From assembly GCF_027580225.2 (NCBI RefSeq), contig NC_073359.2, forward strand, positions 9,925,001-9,989,000: a stretch of DNA of 64,000 nt, given 5' to 3'. The position numbers were made by a program, and so were the translations under genes. A model generated the notes under the pieces. It was not told where the DNA came from, did no database searches, and saw only the letters and a program-made list of their open reading frames with translations. How positions within the stretch are numbered: position 1 is the stretch's first letter; every line of letters begins with the position of its first letter. Of this stretch, positions 55,433 through 64,000 are shown piece after piece. This DNA is from Misgurnus anguillicaudatus. Taxonomy: Eukaryota; Chordata; Actinopteri; Cypriniformes; Cobitidae.

Positions 55433-57704
55433 CTGAAACAAAACCCAACATAATGTAAAGAAACATTTGCATTTAAATGTATGTATCTGTGTTTCATGTG
55501 AATCAAACCAGTGACCTTTGTGTTGCTATACCATGTGAGCGACAGTAAGTTATCTAAACGAAACATTTCAGTAGTAATGACTGATGATGACTACATATTC
55601 TTCACCCCAAACCCAATACTACTGGGAGCAAAACTTCCTTCTTTCAAATATAGTAGATCAATAGCAAGAAATCAAAAGGACGATCATCACAGCTGGGCAG
55701 TCACAGTGTACTCTCAGCTTAGTCACTGGGAGGCAGTTTGAAAATGCTAATTTTACGAAAAATGTGTCAGTACTTACCTATACATGTAAAATGTCCTTCC
55801 CATTTGCCTTGTGCACAGGTCATGTGGGGATCACCCTCCATAGTGTATGTAGCAAGGCAGGTGTATTCAACTTTCTCCCCTGACTTGTATTCAGTCTTTC
55901 TTTGATCCAGCAGGTGTAATGTATCTGCGTTCTTATGGTTCATATTTGGTGGTGGCTCACAATCAGTTTTTATCACTGAAAATATAGCATCGTCATTTTG
56001 GGTTACCAAGAGCAATTACGTCACTTTTAGACTTCACAAATGTTTCATTAATGTGCTGTTAATACAAAGATGAAACGATTTCTGGTTGTTGTAAATCTGA
56101 GCATTTTAAAAAGTATTAACATATGCCGAAATACTGAGAAAAAAATCCAGTTTGATCATTTTTAAAAGAAACAGCAGCATCTCTACCTTGACATTGTGGA
56201 TATGGGTTCTCCCAGTTTCCATCTGACTGGCATTCAATGGCCCGGTGGCCATACAACTTCATGTTGACATCAGTGCATTTGAAAACTAAGACATGTCCAG
56301 ATGTATAAGGTGGAGTGATCCCGGGATGTCCCATTAAAATCTGAACATTATTGAGTTCCTGCTCCTGACAGATGACTTCTGTGAACACAAAACTTTTTAT
56401 GAACACAACTGATTGATGGTCTGTTTAGACAGATATGAACTACTATAATTCAATGTACATTTTATATTATATTAAGTAACTTAAAAGGTGCTAACAGACA
56501 AAATTTGAACCATTAGCAGAAAGGTAGCTGTTCTAGTTTTGTTGAGATGCTGTATGTTCCTGTTTAACATAAAATGGCTTTAAACTTTTACTTTCTCATA
56601 TTGTATTGTAAATACTAGACAGTGGAGTAGAATTGGAAAATCAAATACACCATAAATTGTGGTCCAGTTTATATTTAAAGTAGCCATAAAACAATAGGAT
56701 TTAGTGTAAAATAAAAGTAATTTTTTGCATAATATATGGGTTTTTGCTGTGTGTAAATATTATGTAAGAAATATTCAAGAAATCATTTTTTTATGTATAA
56801 TATAGAATATAAAAAATAAATAAATAAATAAATATATATGCACATGTAAATGTTTCTTAAATACATACATAAATGTGTGTGTGTGTGTGTGTGTGCGTCT
56901 ATATATACATAATAATTACACACAGCACAAACTCATAAACATACTTTTATTTTGTATGAGATTAATCGTTGTCCAAAACTAATAGGGTACGGTGGCCCTG
57001 AAGTGCAAACCACAACAACAAATTACTAAACAACAACAACAAATTAAAAAACACTGCAACAAATTAAAAAACAACAACAAATTAAAAAAACACTACAGCA
57101 AATTAATTAATTTGTAGTTGTGATTTTAATTTGTTGTTGTGTTTTTTAATTTGTAGTTGTGTTTTTTAATTTGCTGTAGTGTTTTTTGACTTGCTGTTTT
57201 TTTTGTATTTGTTTTTTATTTTGTTGTAGTATTTTTTTATTTGCTGTAGTGGTTTTTAATTTGCTGTAGTGTTTTTTTTAATTTGTTGTTGTTTAATTTG
57301 TTGTGGTGTTTTTTTAATTTGCTGTAGTGTTTTTTAATTTGCTGTAGTGTTTTTTTTAATTTGCAGTAGTTTTTTTTAATTTGCTGTAGTGTTTTTTTTT
57401 ATTTGCTGTAGTGTTTTTTTATTTTTTTTAGTGTTTTTTTTAATTTGCTGTAGTGTTTTTTAATTTGTTGTTGTGTTTTTTAATTTGTTGTAGTGTTTTT
57501 TTAATGTGTTGTTGTTTTTTAATTTGTTGTGGTTGTTTAGTAATTTGTTGTTGTGGTTTGCACTTCAGGGCCACCGTACGATTATAAATAAACATCTTTA
57601 TTTAGGCAGTGTGTCCAATTCATATAACAATACAGCTTACCTTCAGCATTTGTTTTGGTCATTAAAATGACCATTAATATGTGAAAGATCAAACTGAATT
57701 TCAT
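55236..57704 (-). CDS. Complement factor H-like (CFHR-type) protein, three CCP domains
   Basis: Factor H family proteins bind C3b/C3d and host-surface glycans and control the alternative complement pathway. Four phase-1 exons, 57641-57704, 56187-56378, 55778-55975 and 55236-55432, encode 216 residues. They give a signal peptide (MKFSLIFHILMVILMTKTNA) and three CCP/sushi modules, one per exon, each with four cysteines. CCP1 runs from CQEQELNNVQ to GNWENPYPQC, CCP2 from CEPPPNMNHK to GKWEGHFTC, CCP3 from EPCYASQPEM to KMTLPEC. CCP3 resembles the C-terminal domain 20 of factor H (Cys, then NIQLR, FVCKSGKYR and final PxC), the C3d/sialic-acid-binding end. No transmembrane segment, so secreted. 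It is a short factor H-related protein rather than full factor H. Whether it competes with factor H or regulates is inference. Confidence 0.85.
55778..55975 (-). CDS. cfh-like CCP2 exon
   Basis: 198 bp, acceptor attttcag, donor gtaagt, phase 1 both sides. It encodes CEPPPNMNHKNADTL, YKSGEKVEYTC and QGKWEGHFTC. Confidence 0.87.
56187..56378 (-). CDS. cfh-like CCP1 exon
   Basis: 192 bp, acceptor tgttcacag, donor gtagag, phase 1 both sides as usual for single-exon sushi domains. It encodes four cysteines, ending GNWENPYPQCQ. Confidence 0.85.
56690..56975. repeat. Low-complexity repeat with (TG)n (cfh-like intron 1)
   Basis: Contains a TG run at about 56877-56895 and the phrases cataaacatacttttatttt and gtatgagattaatcgtt, which resemble the repeat at 21835-22145. 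Confidence 0.55.
56988..57579. mobile_element. Foldback MITE with minisatellite core (GTACGGTGGCCCTGAAGTGC)
   Basis: Left gtacggtggccctgaagtgc aaaccacaacaacaaattac and its perfect complement at 57540-57579 bound a core of many 17-25-bp units (ttttttaatttgctgtagtg). The unit orientation switches near 57110, so the whole is a palindrome with unequal arms. Confidence 0.85.
57641..57704 (-). CDS. cfh-like exon with start codon and signal peptide
   Basis: ATG at 57704-57702, 21 codons and a phase-1 donor (gtaagc). A ctgaaaa/tttttcag acceptor lies only 7 bases upstream of the ATG, so a non-coding 5' exon is likely (see 57846-57900). Confidence 0.82.
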
Positions 57705-57845
57705 TTTAAGCTGAAAAACATTATAACAGTTGGAGATTTGTTTATTAAATGGCTGATGCTGTCATTTTTATCACAATTTATAAAGACTTAACAGAACAAA
57801 ACAGTTGCAGTGTCGCTTAAAGCAAAGTAAAAAGAAAGGGATTAC

Positions 57846-57900
57846 CTTTTTCAGTTTTCTCAGCAGAGATACTGATATGAGTTGAATTCAAGCCTGTGTT
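57846..57900 (-). other. Possible non-coding first exon of the cfh-like gene
   Basis: On the minus strand ctgagaaaactgaaaaag is followed by a gtaatc donor at 57845-57844, and the next acceptor (tgtttttcag) is just upstream of the start codon. The upstream limit is unknown; an AT-rich ttaaataa-like motif lies around 57900. Confidence 0.35.
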
Positions 57901-57909
57901 ATTTAAGTG

Positions 57910-58610
57910 AAATGTAAATAGTACTGTACCCATCCACTCTTTTTCCCCGCCCCACCAAACTGAACAAATAACATGTTTGTGGACAGTGGATGGTTGTTTG
58001 ATTCTGAATCCAAACACTAAGATAACCGCCTATTCTTTATTATGTAAATGTACTTATGCTATACGTTTATGTATGTATGGATCTATATGTGACCTTGTCG
58101 ATGAAAACCCAGCTAAAGTCATTTTTGTGATTTGCAGCTTTTTACATAAAAACATCTCACACAATATAAAAAACATGTTTTGAACCCTGATATCTTTAAT
58201 ATTGACTGACTGGTCAGGGCCAGAATCTGACTTCCACTTGCTGGCACGCGCGTGACATCCCACTCAATGACAGGGGCTCGACTTTAGTTTTCGCCTGTCT
58301 ACAAACGTTTAAAATAATTAATTTCCGTTAAAAAAAAGTGTTGCGAAAATTAATCAAAGCCTTAGACAGTGTAATGCATGTTTTTATTGTGTTTTTGACT
58401 AAACTGCATTTGATTAAACATCATAAATGTTTTACATTTACATCCTGAACTGCCGCGTTGCAGCCTGCTGTGCATAATTGTTGTATGTATGTTGTACATG
58501 AGTGTTTAGTAATGTAACGTCTATTAGGTTATGTGTAAGTACTAGGCTTGCAGGGGGTATAAATAAAGTTTATTATATTGACATTAGCTATTAATTATTA
58601 ACGTTGCATG
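57910..58610. other. Upstream region of the cfh-like gene
   Basis: No gene, RNA or delimited repeat was recognised in this stretch. Confidence 0.5.
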
Positions 58611-58615
58611 ACGAC

Positions 58616-58899
58616 CTAGAAAATCGCAACTTTTAATTTTTCGTAGTTCTTAGTACATGGTGTAACTACAGAAGAGTCAAGTTTTAAATAGGAAAAATAT
58701 CTAAACTCTTTGGTTATTTTTTTAGCACGATGCTAATGGTCTAATCAGATTCAATGGATTATGCTAAGGTACAGTATGCTAAAAGTGTTACCCCAGACCC
58801 AGAGATCGGCGGAATGGATTCCAAAACTGTAAAAATCTAATGTTTAACTCTAGGGGAGCTGAAAAATGAGCATATTTTCAAAAAAAGTGGAGTGTCCCT
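58616..58899. mobile_element. Half copy of the AGGGACACTCC TTAA MITE
   Basis: Only the right arm is present, ending aaaaagtggagtgtccct before TTAA (58900-58903). The left arm is lost. Confidence 0.8.
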
Positions 58900-59010
58900 T
58901 TAAAGGACTCAATAGTTCATTAGTTTTTGGTATTTGGGCTGTGAATAGTCATTGGAGGGTTTTTATACGCGAAGCTATAGCAACCCTGGCTGTTTGGTTC
59001 GGATTATATA

Positions 59011-59560
59011 CACTAACCTAAAGGATTATTAGGAACACCTGTTCAGTTTCTCATTAATGCAATGGTGTAATGGTGTGGGAGAGGTTTTCTTGGCACACTT
59101 TAGGCCCCTTAGTGCCAATTGGGCATCATTCAAATGTCACGGCCTACCTGAGCATTGTTTCTGACCCTGTCCATCCCTTTATGAGCACCATGTACCTATC
59201 CTTTGATGGCTACTTCCAACAGGATAATACACCATGTCACAAAGCTCAAATCATTTCAAATTGTTTTCTTAAACATGACAATGAGTTCACTGTACTAACA
59301 TGGCCCCCACAGTCACCAGATCTCAACCCAATAGAGCATCTTTGAGATGTGGTGGAAAGGGAGCTTCGTGCCCTGGATGTGCATCCCACAAATCTCCATC
59401 AACTGCAAGATGCTATCCTATCAATATAGGTCAACATTTCTAAAGAATGCTTTCAGCATCTTGTTGAATCAATGCCACGTAGAAATAAGGCCGTTCTGAA
59501 GGCGAAAGGGGGTCAAACACAGTATTAGTATGGTGTTCCTAATAATCCTTTAGGTGAGTG
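59011..59560 (+). mobile_element. Internally deleted Tc1 element
   Basis: Same terminal repeats as 8116-9331 (cactaacctaaaggattatt ... cctttaggtgagtg), flanked by TA. The first two-thirds of the transposase is deleted between tctcattaatgcaa and tggtgtaatggtgtggg. Confidence 0.9.
59070..59514 (+). pseudogene. Remnant of Tc1 transposase (C-terminal part)
   Basis: Encodes GYFQQDNTPCHKAQ and the intact TWPPQSPDLNPIEHL block, then a TGA after EHL (position 59343-59345) where the relative has Trp. It supplies the bases missing from the copy at 8264-9297. Confidence 0.85.
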
Positions 59561-59844
59561 TAGAAAGTACATGTAAACAAACATTTTAATCAGAATGCAA
59601 TGTTTAGGGTGCATGAAAACTGTATTGTCATTACCTTCAATTGGATTAAATTCAGCCAAATAGCGTGCATGTAAACATAGCCAGTGAGTTTAGAACCGAC
59701 CTGGACCGGTGCTGAACCAAAAAATGCCATAAATGTAATACACAAACCCTTATTATTTGATAACTGGACAAAGTCGGCACATATTTCACAACACATTGCT
59801 AGAAAATCAGTAAACAAGTTGTGAAAATAAACCATTGTCTTTGC

Positions 59845-60160
59845 ATAACAGCAAAACTGTTTGATTATTGTATCACAAAAACCTTTATAACAGAATGTGT
59901 TGATCCCAGAAAATTCAGAAGTCCCTTCTGTGTGAATGCAAACATGTCCTGAAATTGACCCTGGCATCGCTCCTAAAAAAGGGACTTGGGACTTTGGTAA
60001 CATTGTCGTAACATTTTCGAAACGTGTGAACAAAAGGCAAAACATTTACGTAAGGGATTGAACGTGTGTTGCATCTCTTTGACACGGGGGTTAACATTCA
60101 CAACGAAAAACTCTGAGAACTGAAATGAAGCAGAGATCAAGAAGCTCCTCACAGTGGATT
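59845..60160. repeat. Duplicate of the aspm-downstream block 52620-52925
   Basis: Shared phrases include tttgattattgtatcaca, tgtgaatgcaaacatgtcct, gggacttgggactttg, cgaaacgtgtgaacaaaagg and ctgaaatgaagcagagatca in the same order and orientation. Confidence 0.88.
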
Positions 60161-60344
60161 GTTGTAAAGGAATAGTTATTTTACTTATACCTAGGCCGTC
60201 CAACATTTGTTTCTTCAGTAAAACATTAAAGAACAATCTATAGCTGAAAATAGAGTTCTTGATAAAATGCACATCCTCAGGTGCTGTTTTTTTACAGTAC
60301 AAAATGCAGATACCGCAGCTCCTGAAAACATTTTAAGGTCTTAT

Positions 60345-60562
60345 GGAGCAAAACAATCCGTATGCAAGAAACTGAAAATTATTTTTACTACTGGTAATAA
60401 ACAATTAAATTAACAGCAAATTTGCATTTTGACATAAACTATCTCTTTACATTCAGAATAAGAGAAGCCCATCTTATTGTTTTTATGTCATGAATCAAGA
60501 CCTTTAGTTCTTAATTTTTAACTAAATTAAATATTTTTAAATATTTAAAAACTCAAGTGAAC
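60345..60562. repeat. Duplicate of block 54640-54865, ending at the LTR insertion
   Basis: Shared phrases include tggtaataaacaattaaatt, aacagcaaatttgcattttg, cccatcttattgtttttatg and aaaaactcaagtga. The block continues after the retrotransposon at 63767. Confidence 0.88.
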
Positions 60563-61017
60563 TGTAAGGTTTTGTTCTGTGTTTTCTTGTATTCTGTGTA
60601 TTTTTGTATTTTGGACTTTTATTTTGACATCCTGTTCTGTTCTGGCTTTTATTTTGAAATACATCCTGCCATGTTTCACTTCACACTTCCTGTCTGTTTG
60701 TATAAAGCCACTTCCTGTACTCCAGTTCAATGCTGATTATTACATCGCCACATCTAGTCTGTATCTGCTTGTTATCTGAATCTGTTTATCTGTTACCTGT
60801 TTATCTGTATCTGTTCCTGTTTTTTGACCTGTGCCTGTTATCTGGATTTTGCCTGTACTGCCGCCTGCCCTGACACATTGCCTGTATTTTGGATTACGTT
60901 TGTTGGATTAACCCTGTTTGGATTTGGTTGCTGGCCCTTTATGGGATTTTACTTAATAAACACCTTTTGCATATGGATTCACACTTTCTCCGCTTTCATT
61001 AAAGCACCCCGGTTACA
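60563..61017 (+). repeat. 5' LTR
   Basis: 455 bp. It contains a run of ctgtttatctgttacctgtt-like pyrimidine repeats and ends with aataaacaccttttgc...ggttaca, where AATAAA (60956-60961) may be the poly(A) signal. It differs from the 3' LTR at one base noticed (gttggatt versus gttgcatt). Confidence 0.93.
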
Positions 61018-61073
61018 GAATAATCAGCCATAACCCGGAATCCAGCGAAGGTTTGTAACTTCCCACCAGCACC

Positions 61074-63485
61074 ATGAAACCTGTTTATGCACTACTTGCA
61101 CTCCGTCAGAACCACCGGCCCATTGAGGATTATGTTCAAGACTTTCTGGAATTATCAAATCAGGTACATTTTGATGAGGACACTCTGAAACCCATTTTTT
61201 ACAATGCGTTGGATGAATGGTTGCGTCTGTGTATGCCACGTGATATGTCTGTCTGGTCTCTGGAGCAATATATTGACTTTGCGTTGCTGTTGTGTGGTTC
61301 CCCCTTCACTGTGGGTGTTGCGGATACACCTTCAGAAGCTATTCACAACACACAAAGCCAAGTCATGCCTGTTCTGTCCATGCCTGTTCACAAAATGGCC
61401 GCCACCATGCCTGCTCCCAAAATGGCCGCCACCCTGCCTGTCCCTAAAATGGCCGCCACCATGCCAGTTCACAAAATGGCCGCCATCCTGCCTGTCCCTA
61501 AAATGGCCGCCACCCTGCCTGTTCCCAAAATGGCCGCCATCCTGCCTGTTTCTGCACCCACACCAGTTCTCGAGAGAGCCACCATCATCCCTGCACCTGA
61601 ACTTCAGAGAGCCATCATCACCACCACACCTGCATTAATGAGAGCTATTGTACACCCTGCACCTTCCGTCAAGATGGCCGCCCTGCCTGAACTGACAACC
61701 CCAAAGGTATGTCTCATTGACTCTGTTATTTCAGAATTTGCCATAGCCCTTTGGTGCGTCTGGTCTGCCTTCTGCTCTGTTGTTTCCGAGGTTCCTCAAG
61801 ACCCTGAACCTGAACCACTTGACTCATCTGACCTGCCCGTCTCATCTGACCTGCCCGTCTCATCTGACCCGCCCGTCTCATCTGACCCGCCCGTCTCATC
61901 TGACCCGCCCGTCTCATCTGATCTGCCCGTCTCATCTGATCTGCCCGTCTCATCTGATCTGCCCGTCTCATCTGATCTGCCCGTCTCATCTGAGCTGCCA
62001 GTCTCATCTGAGCTGCCCGTCTCATCTGAGCTGCCCGTCTCATCTGAGCTGCACGTCTCATCTGAGCTGCCCGACTCATCTGAGCTGCCCGACTCATCTG
62101 ATCTGCCCGACTCATCTGATCTGCTCGACTCATCTGATCTGCTCGACTCATCTGATCTGCCTGATCTGCCTGATTCGCCTGATCTGCCTGATTCGCCTGA
62201 TCTGCCTGATTCACCTAATCCGCCCGACTCCTCTGATTCTTCTGATTCATCTGATTCGTCTGTCCTGCCTGATTCACCTGTCCCATCTGATTCGTCTGTC
62301 TCACCTGATTCACATGATTCGTCTGGCTCACCTGGCTCCCCTGTCTTATCTGACTCACCTGGCTCATCTGATTCACCTGGCTCACTTGATTCGTCTGGTG
62401 CACCATCTGAAATATCCCCACCTTGGACAGTGGAAGCTTTCCCAAGTTTTTTTTTTGGGGGGGTAGTACCCGGACACAGGGAGGAGGCAGAAGATACCAA
62501 GGCGGAGGCCGAAGTGTGCTCGGACCCTTCCTCTCCTTGTGTTCCAGGTCCCAGCCTGCCCCATGACCCAGGTCCTAGCCTGCCCCATGACCCAGGTCCT
62601 AGCCTGCCCCATGACCCAGGTCCTAGCCTGCCCTATGAACCAGGTCCTTGCCTGCCCCATGACCCAGGTCCTAGCCTGCCCCATGACCCAGGTCCTAGCC
62701 TGCCCCATGACCCAGGTCCTAGCCTGCCCCATGACCCAGGTCCTAGCCTGCCCCATGACCCAGGTCCTAGCCTGCCCCATGACCCAGGTCCTAGCCTGCC
62801 CCATGACCCAGGTCCTAGCCTGCCCCATGACCCAGGTCCTAGCCTGCCCCATGACCCAGGTCCTAGCCTGCCCCATGACCCAGGTCCTAGCCTGCCCCAT
62901 GACCCAGGTCCTAGCCTGCCCCATGACCCAGGTCCTAGCCTGCCCCATGACCCAGGTCCTAGCCTGCCCCATGACCCAGGTCCTAGCCTGCCCCATGACC
63001 CAGGTCCTAGCCTGCCCCATGACCCAGGTCCTAGCCTGCCCCATGACCCAGGTCCTCGCCTGCCCCATGACCCAGGTCCTAGCCTGCCCCATGACCCAGG
63101 TCCTAGCCTGCCCCATGACCCAGGTCCTAGCCTGCCCCATGACCCAGGTCCTAGCCTGCCCCATGTTCCTGGACCATCCTGGCCATATGACCCAGGACCT
63201 CTCCTGAACTGCCCTGCCTTCGCCAAGAGGTCCTGGCCCGCCCGCCCACCCTCTATTGGACTTTATTATGTGTATGTTGGGCTCCGGGAGTCGCCCTTTA
63301 GAGGGGGGTTCTGTAAGGTTTTGTTCTGTGTTTTCTTGTATTCTGTGTATTTTTGTATTTTGGACTTTTATTTTGACATCCTGTTCTGTTCTGGCTTTTA
63401 TTTTGAAATACATCCTGCCATGTTTCACTTCACACTTCCTGTCTGTTTGTATAAAGCCACTTCCTGTACTCCAGTTCAATGCTGA
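61074..63485 (+). CDS. Retrotransposon gag-like protein with three repeat domains (803 aa)
   Basis: A single uninterrupted frame. Residues 1-80 resemble the capsid-type gag domain of Ty3/gypsy-like elements (RPIEDYVQDFLELSNQV, LRLCMPRDMSVWSLEQYI). Then follow seven KMAA[T/I]-PV[P/H] repeats (61385-61690), a serine-proline tract of 15-bp units such as SSDLPV (61820-62400), and about 26 copies of the 8-residue unit PGPSLPHD (62545-63165). The frame then runs through the polypurine tract and about 170 bp into the 3' LTR. No zinc knuckle or enzymatic domain is visible. The start ATG is 57 bp after the 5' LTR. It presumably relies on a related autonomous element. Confidence 0.75.
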   Translation: MKPVYALLALRQNHRPIEDYVQDFLELSNQVHFDEDTLKPIFYNALDEWLRLCMPRDMSVWSLEQYIDFALLLCGSPFTVGVADTPSEAIHNTQSQVMPVLSMPVHKMAATMPAPKMAATLPVPKMAATMPVHKMAAILPVPKMAATLPVPKMAAILPVSAPTPVLERATIIPAPELQRAIITTTPALMRAIVHPAPSVKMAALPELTTPKVCLIDSVISEFAIALWCVWSAFCSVVSEVPQDPEPEPLDSSDLPVSSDLPVSSDPPVSSDPPVSSDPPVSSDLPVSSDLPVSSDLPVSSDLPVSSELPVSSELPVSSELPVSSELHVSSELPDSSELPDSSDLPDSSDLLDSSDLLDSSDLPDLPDSPDLPDSPDLPDSPNPPDSSDSSDSSDSSVLPDSPVPSDSSVSPDSHDSSGSPGSPVLSDSPGSSDSPGSLDSSGAPSEISPPWTVEAFPSFFFGGVVPGHREEAEDTKAEAEVCSDPSSPCVPGPSLPHDPGPSLPHDPGPSLPHDPGPSLPYEPGPCLPHDPGPSLPHDPGPSLPHDPGPSLPHDPGPSLPHDPGPSLPHDPGPSLPHDPGPSLPHDPGPSLPHDPGPSLPHDPGPSLPHDPGPSLPHDPGPSLPHDPGPSLPHDPGPSLPHDPGPSLPHDPGPSLPHDPGPRLPHDPGPSLPHDPGPSLPHDPGPSLPHDPGPSLPHVPGPSWPYDPGPLLNCPAFAKRSWPARPPSIGLYYVYVGLRESPFRGGFCKVLFCVFLYSVYFCILDFYFDILFCSGFYFEIHPAMFHFTLPVCLYKATSCTPVQC
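61385..61690 (+). repeat. CAAAATGGCCGCCA repeats
   Basis: Seven copies of AAAATGGCCGCC or AAGATGGCCGCC at about 30-bp spacing within the gag-like frame. Some are followed by ACCATGCC, so GCCGCCACCATG occurs at least twice. Confidence 0.9.
62545..63165 (+). repeat. 24-bp coding minisatellite (about 26 units)
   Basis: Unit CCATGACCCAGGTCCTAGCC TGCC is repeated almost without change; variants are tatgaaccaggtccttgcc near 62632 and ggtcctcgcc near 63052. Because the period is a multiple of three, all six frames are open, which explains several long overlapping frames here. Confidence 0.97.
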
Positions 63486-63766
63486 TTATTACATCGCCAC
63501 ATCTAGTCTGTATCTGCTTGTTATCTGAATCTGTTTATCTGTTACCTGTTTATCTGTATCTGTTCCTGTTTTTTGACCTGTGCCTGTTATCTGGATTTTG
63601 CCTGTACTGCCGCCTGCCCTGACACATTGCCTGTATTTTGGATTACGTTTGTTGCATTAACCCTGTTTGGATTTGGTTGCTGGCCCTTTATGGGATTTTA
63701 CTTAATAAACACCTTTTGCATATGGATTCACACTTTCTCCGCTTTCATTAAAGCACCCCGGTTACA
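63312..63766 (+). repeat. 3' LTR
   Basis: 455 bp, same start TGTAAGG and end GGTTACA. It includes the last part of the retrotransposon reading frame. Confidence 0.93.
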
Positions 63767-64000
63767 TGAACGAAGTGGATTCCTAATTGCTGGATGTGTA
63801 TTTAAATTAAAACTTAACTGAAAAAGATTTTTTTTATTTCATATCATTATTCAATTAATTTTAAGAACACATTGTGATTTTTATATAACTTTATACAATT
63901 ATATATTTTTGAGCAAACAGACTTTTCAGTACAAATCGGTTTCCAAAGGTAAAAACATTAATACTGTAATATTACAACATGCTGTCATGAAAACTTTTAA
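63767..64000. repeat. Continuation of duplicated cfh-like 3' flank
   Basis: Matches 54861-55095: ttgctggatgtgtatttaaa, gatttttatataacttta, caaacagacttttcagtaca and ggtaaaaacattaat. In the first copy the cfh-like stop codon lies about 140 bp beyond the corresponding point. Confidence 0.88.

Larger units (their letters stand above)
60563..63766 (+). mobile_element. Non-autonomous LTR retrotransposon, gag-only, 5-bp TSD
   Basis: Two direct 455-bp LTRs (TGTAAGG...GGTTACA) flank a 2.3-kb interior. TGAAC occurs at 60558-60562 and 63767-63771. No protease, reverse transcriptase, integrase or env was seen. A purine run (agaggggggtt) precedes the 3' LTR as a polypurine tract. No usual tRNA primer site was recognised right after the 5' LTR. 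The first copy of the duplicated flank has the empty site near 54861. Confidence 0.93.

Noticed and set aside
62545..63165. CRISPR-like array
   Set aside because: Units are contiguous 24-bp tandem repeats without spacers and lie in a vertebrate retrotransposon.
61726..63479. Long overlapping frames on both strands in the retrotransposon
   Set aside because: The 24-bp and 15-bp repeats keep all frames open; only the gag-headed plus frame has a recognisable domain and a start near the LTR.

Overview
The window is vertebrate nuclear DNA: split genes with GT-AG introns, AT-rich non-coding sequence and very dense DNA-transposon debris. The repeats (Tc1 copies, many TTAA-flanked and 8-bp-TSD palindromic elements, a tRNA-derived SINE, a THAP/Kolobok-type transposon) and the gene order point to a teleost, most likely a cyprinid. 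No prokaryotic features are present.

Three host genes were assembled exon by exon with matching intron phases. (1) crb1, minus strand, 741-20512: signal-peptide exon plus three exons of EGF repeats; the rest lies left of the window. (2) aspm, plus strand, 22821-52313: complete, 30 coding exons, predicted 3410 residues, with ASH, calponin-homology, about 60 IQ motifs in one 4353-bp exon, and the conserved C-terminal region. crb1 and aspm are head to head, 2.3 kb apart. The aspm promoter has three CCAAT boxes 30 and 31 bp apart followed by a CHR-type site, the layout of G2/M genes. (3) A small complement factor H-like gene, minus strand, 55236-57704: signal peptide plus three CCP/sushi domains, the last resembling the C-terminal domain of factor H. 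The order crb1(-), aspm(+), cfh-like(-) mirrors human CRB1-ASPM-CFH, with ZBTB41 and F13B not present between.

The most unusual region is crb1 intron 2 (1437-15953). It holds a roughly 13.9-kb composite transposon. Long inverted ends (about 1.7 kb each) contain a Kolobok-type terminal repeat interrupted at the same point on both sides by a hAT-like fragment joined to an AT-rich minisatellite. Inside are two convergent spliced genes: a THAP-domain transposase readable through eight exons without a break (666 aa), and on the other strand a two-exon gene (198 aa) for a cysteine-rich domain like the cytosolic C-terminal domain of the P2X7 receptor. Also nested inside are an 861-bp foldback derivative of the same family with TTAA duplications, a Tc1 element, and a four-copy tandem array in which a MITE is amplified as part of the unit.

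The right end (about 59.8-64.0 kb) is a diverged duplicate of the sequence between aspm and the cfh-like gene (52.6-55.1 kb), so another cfh-like gene probably starts just beyond the window. That duplicate carries a recent gag-only LTR retrotransposon (60563-63766; 455-bp LTRs almost identical; 5-bp TSD) whose empty site survives in the first copy.
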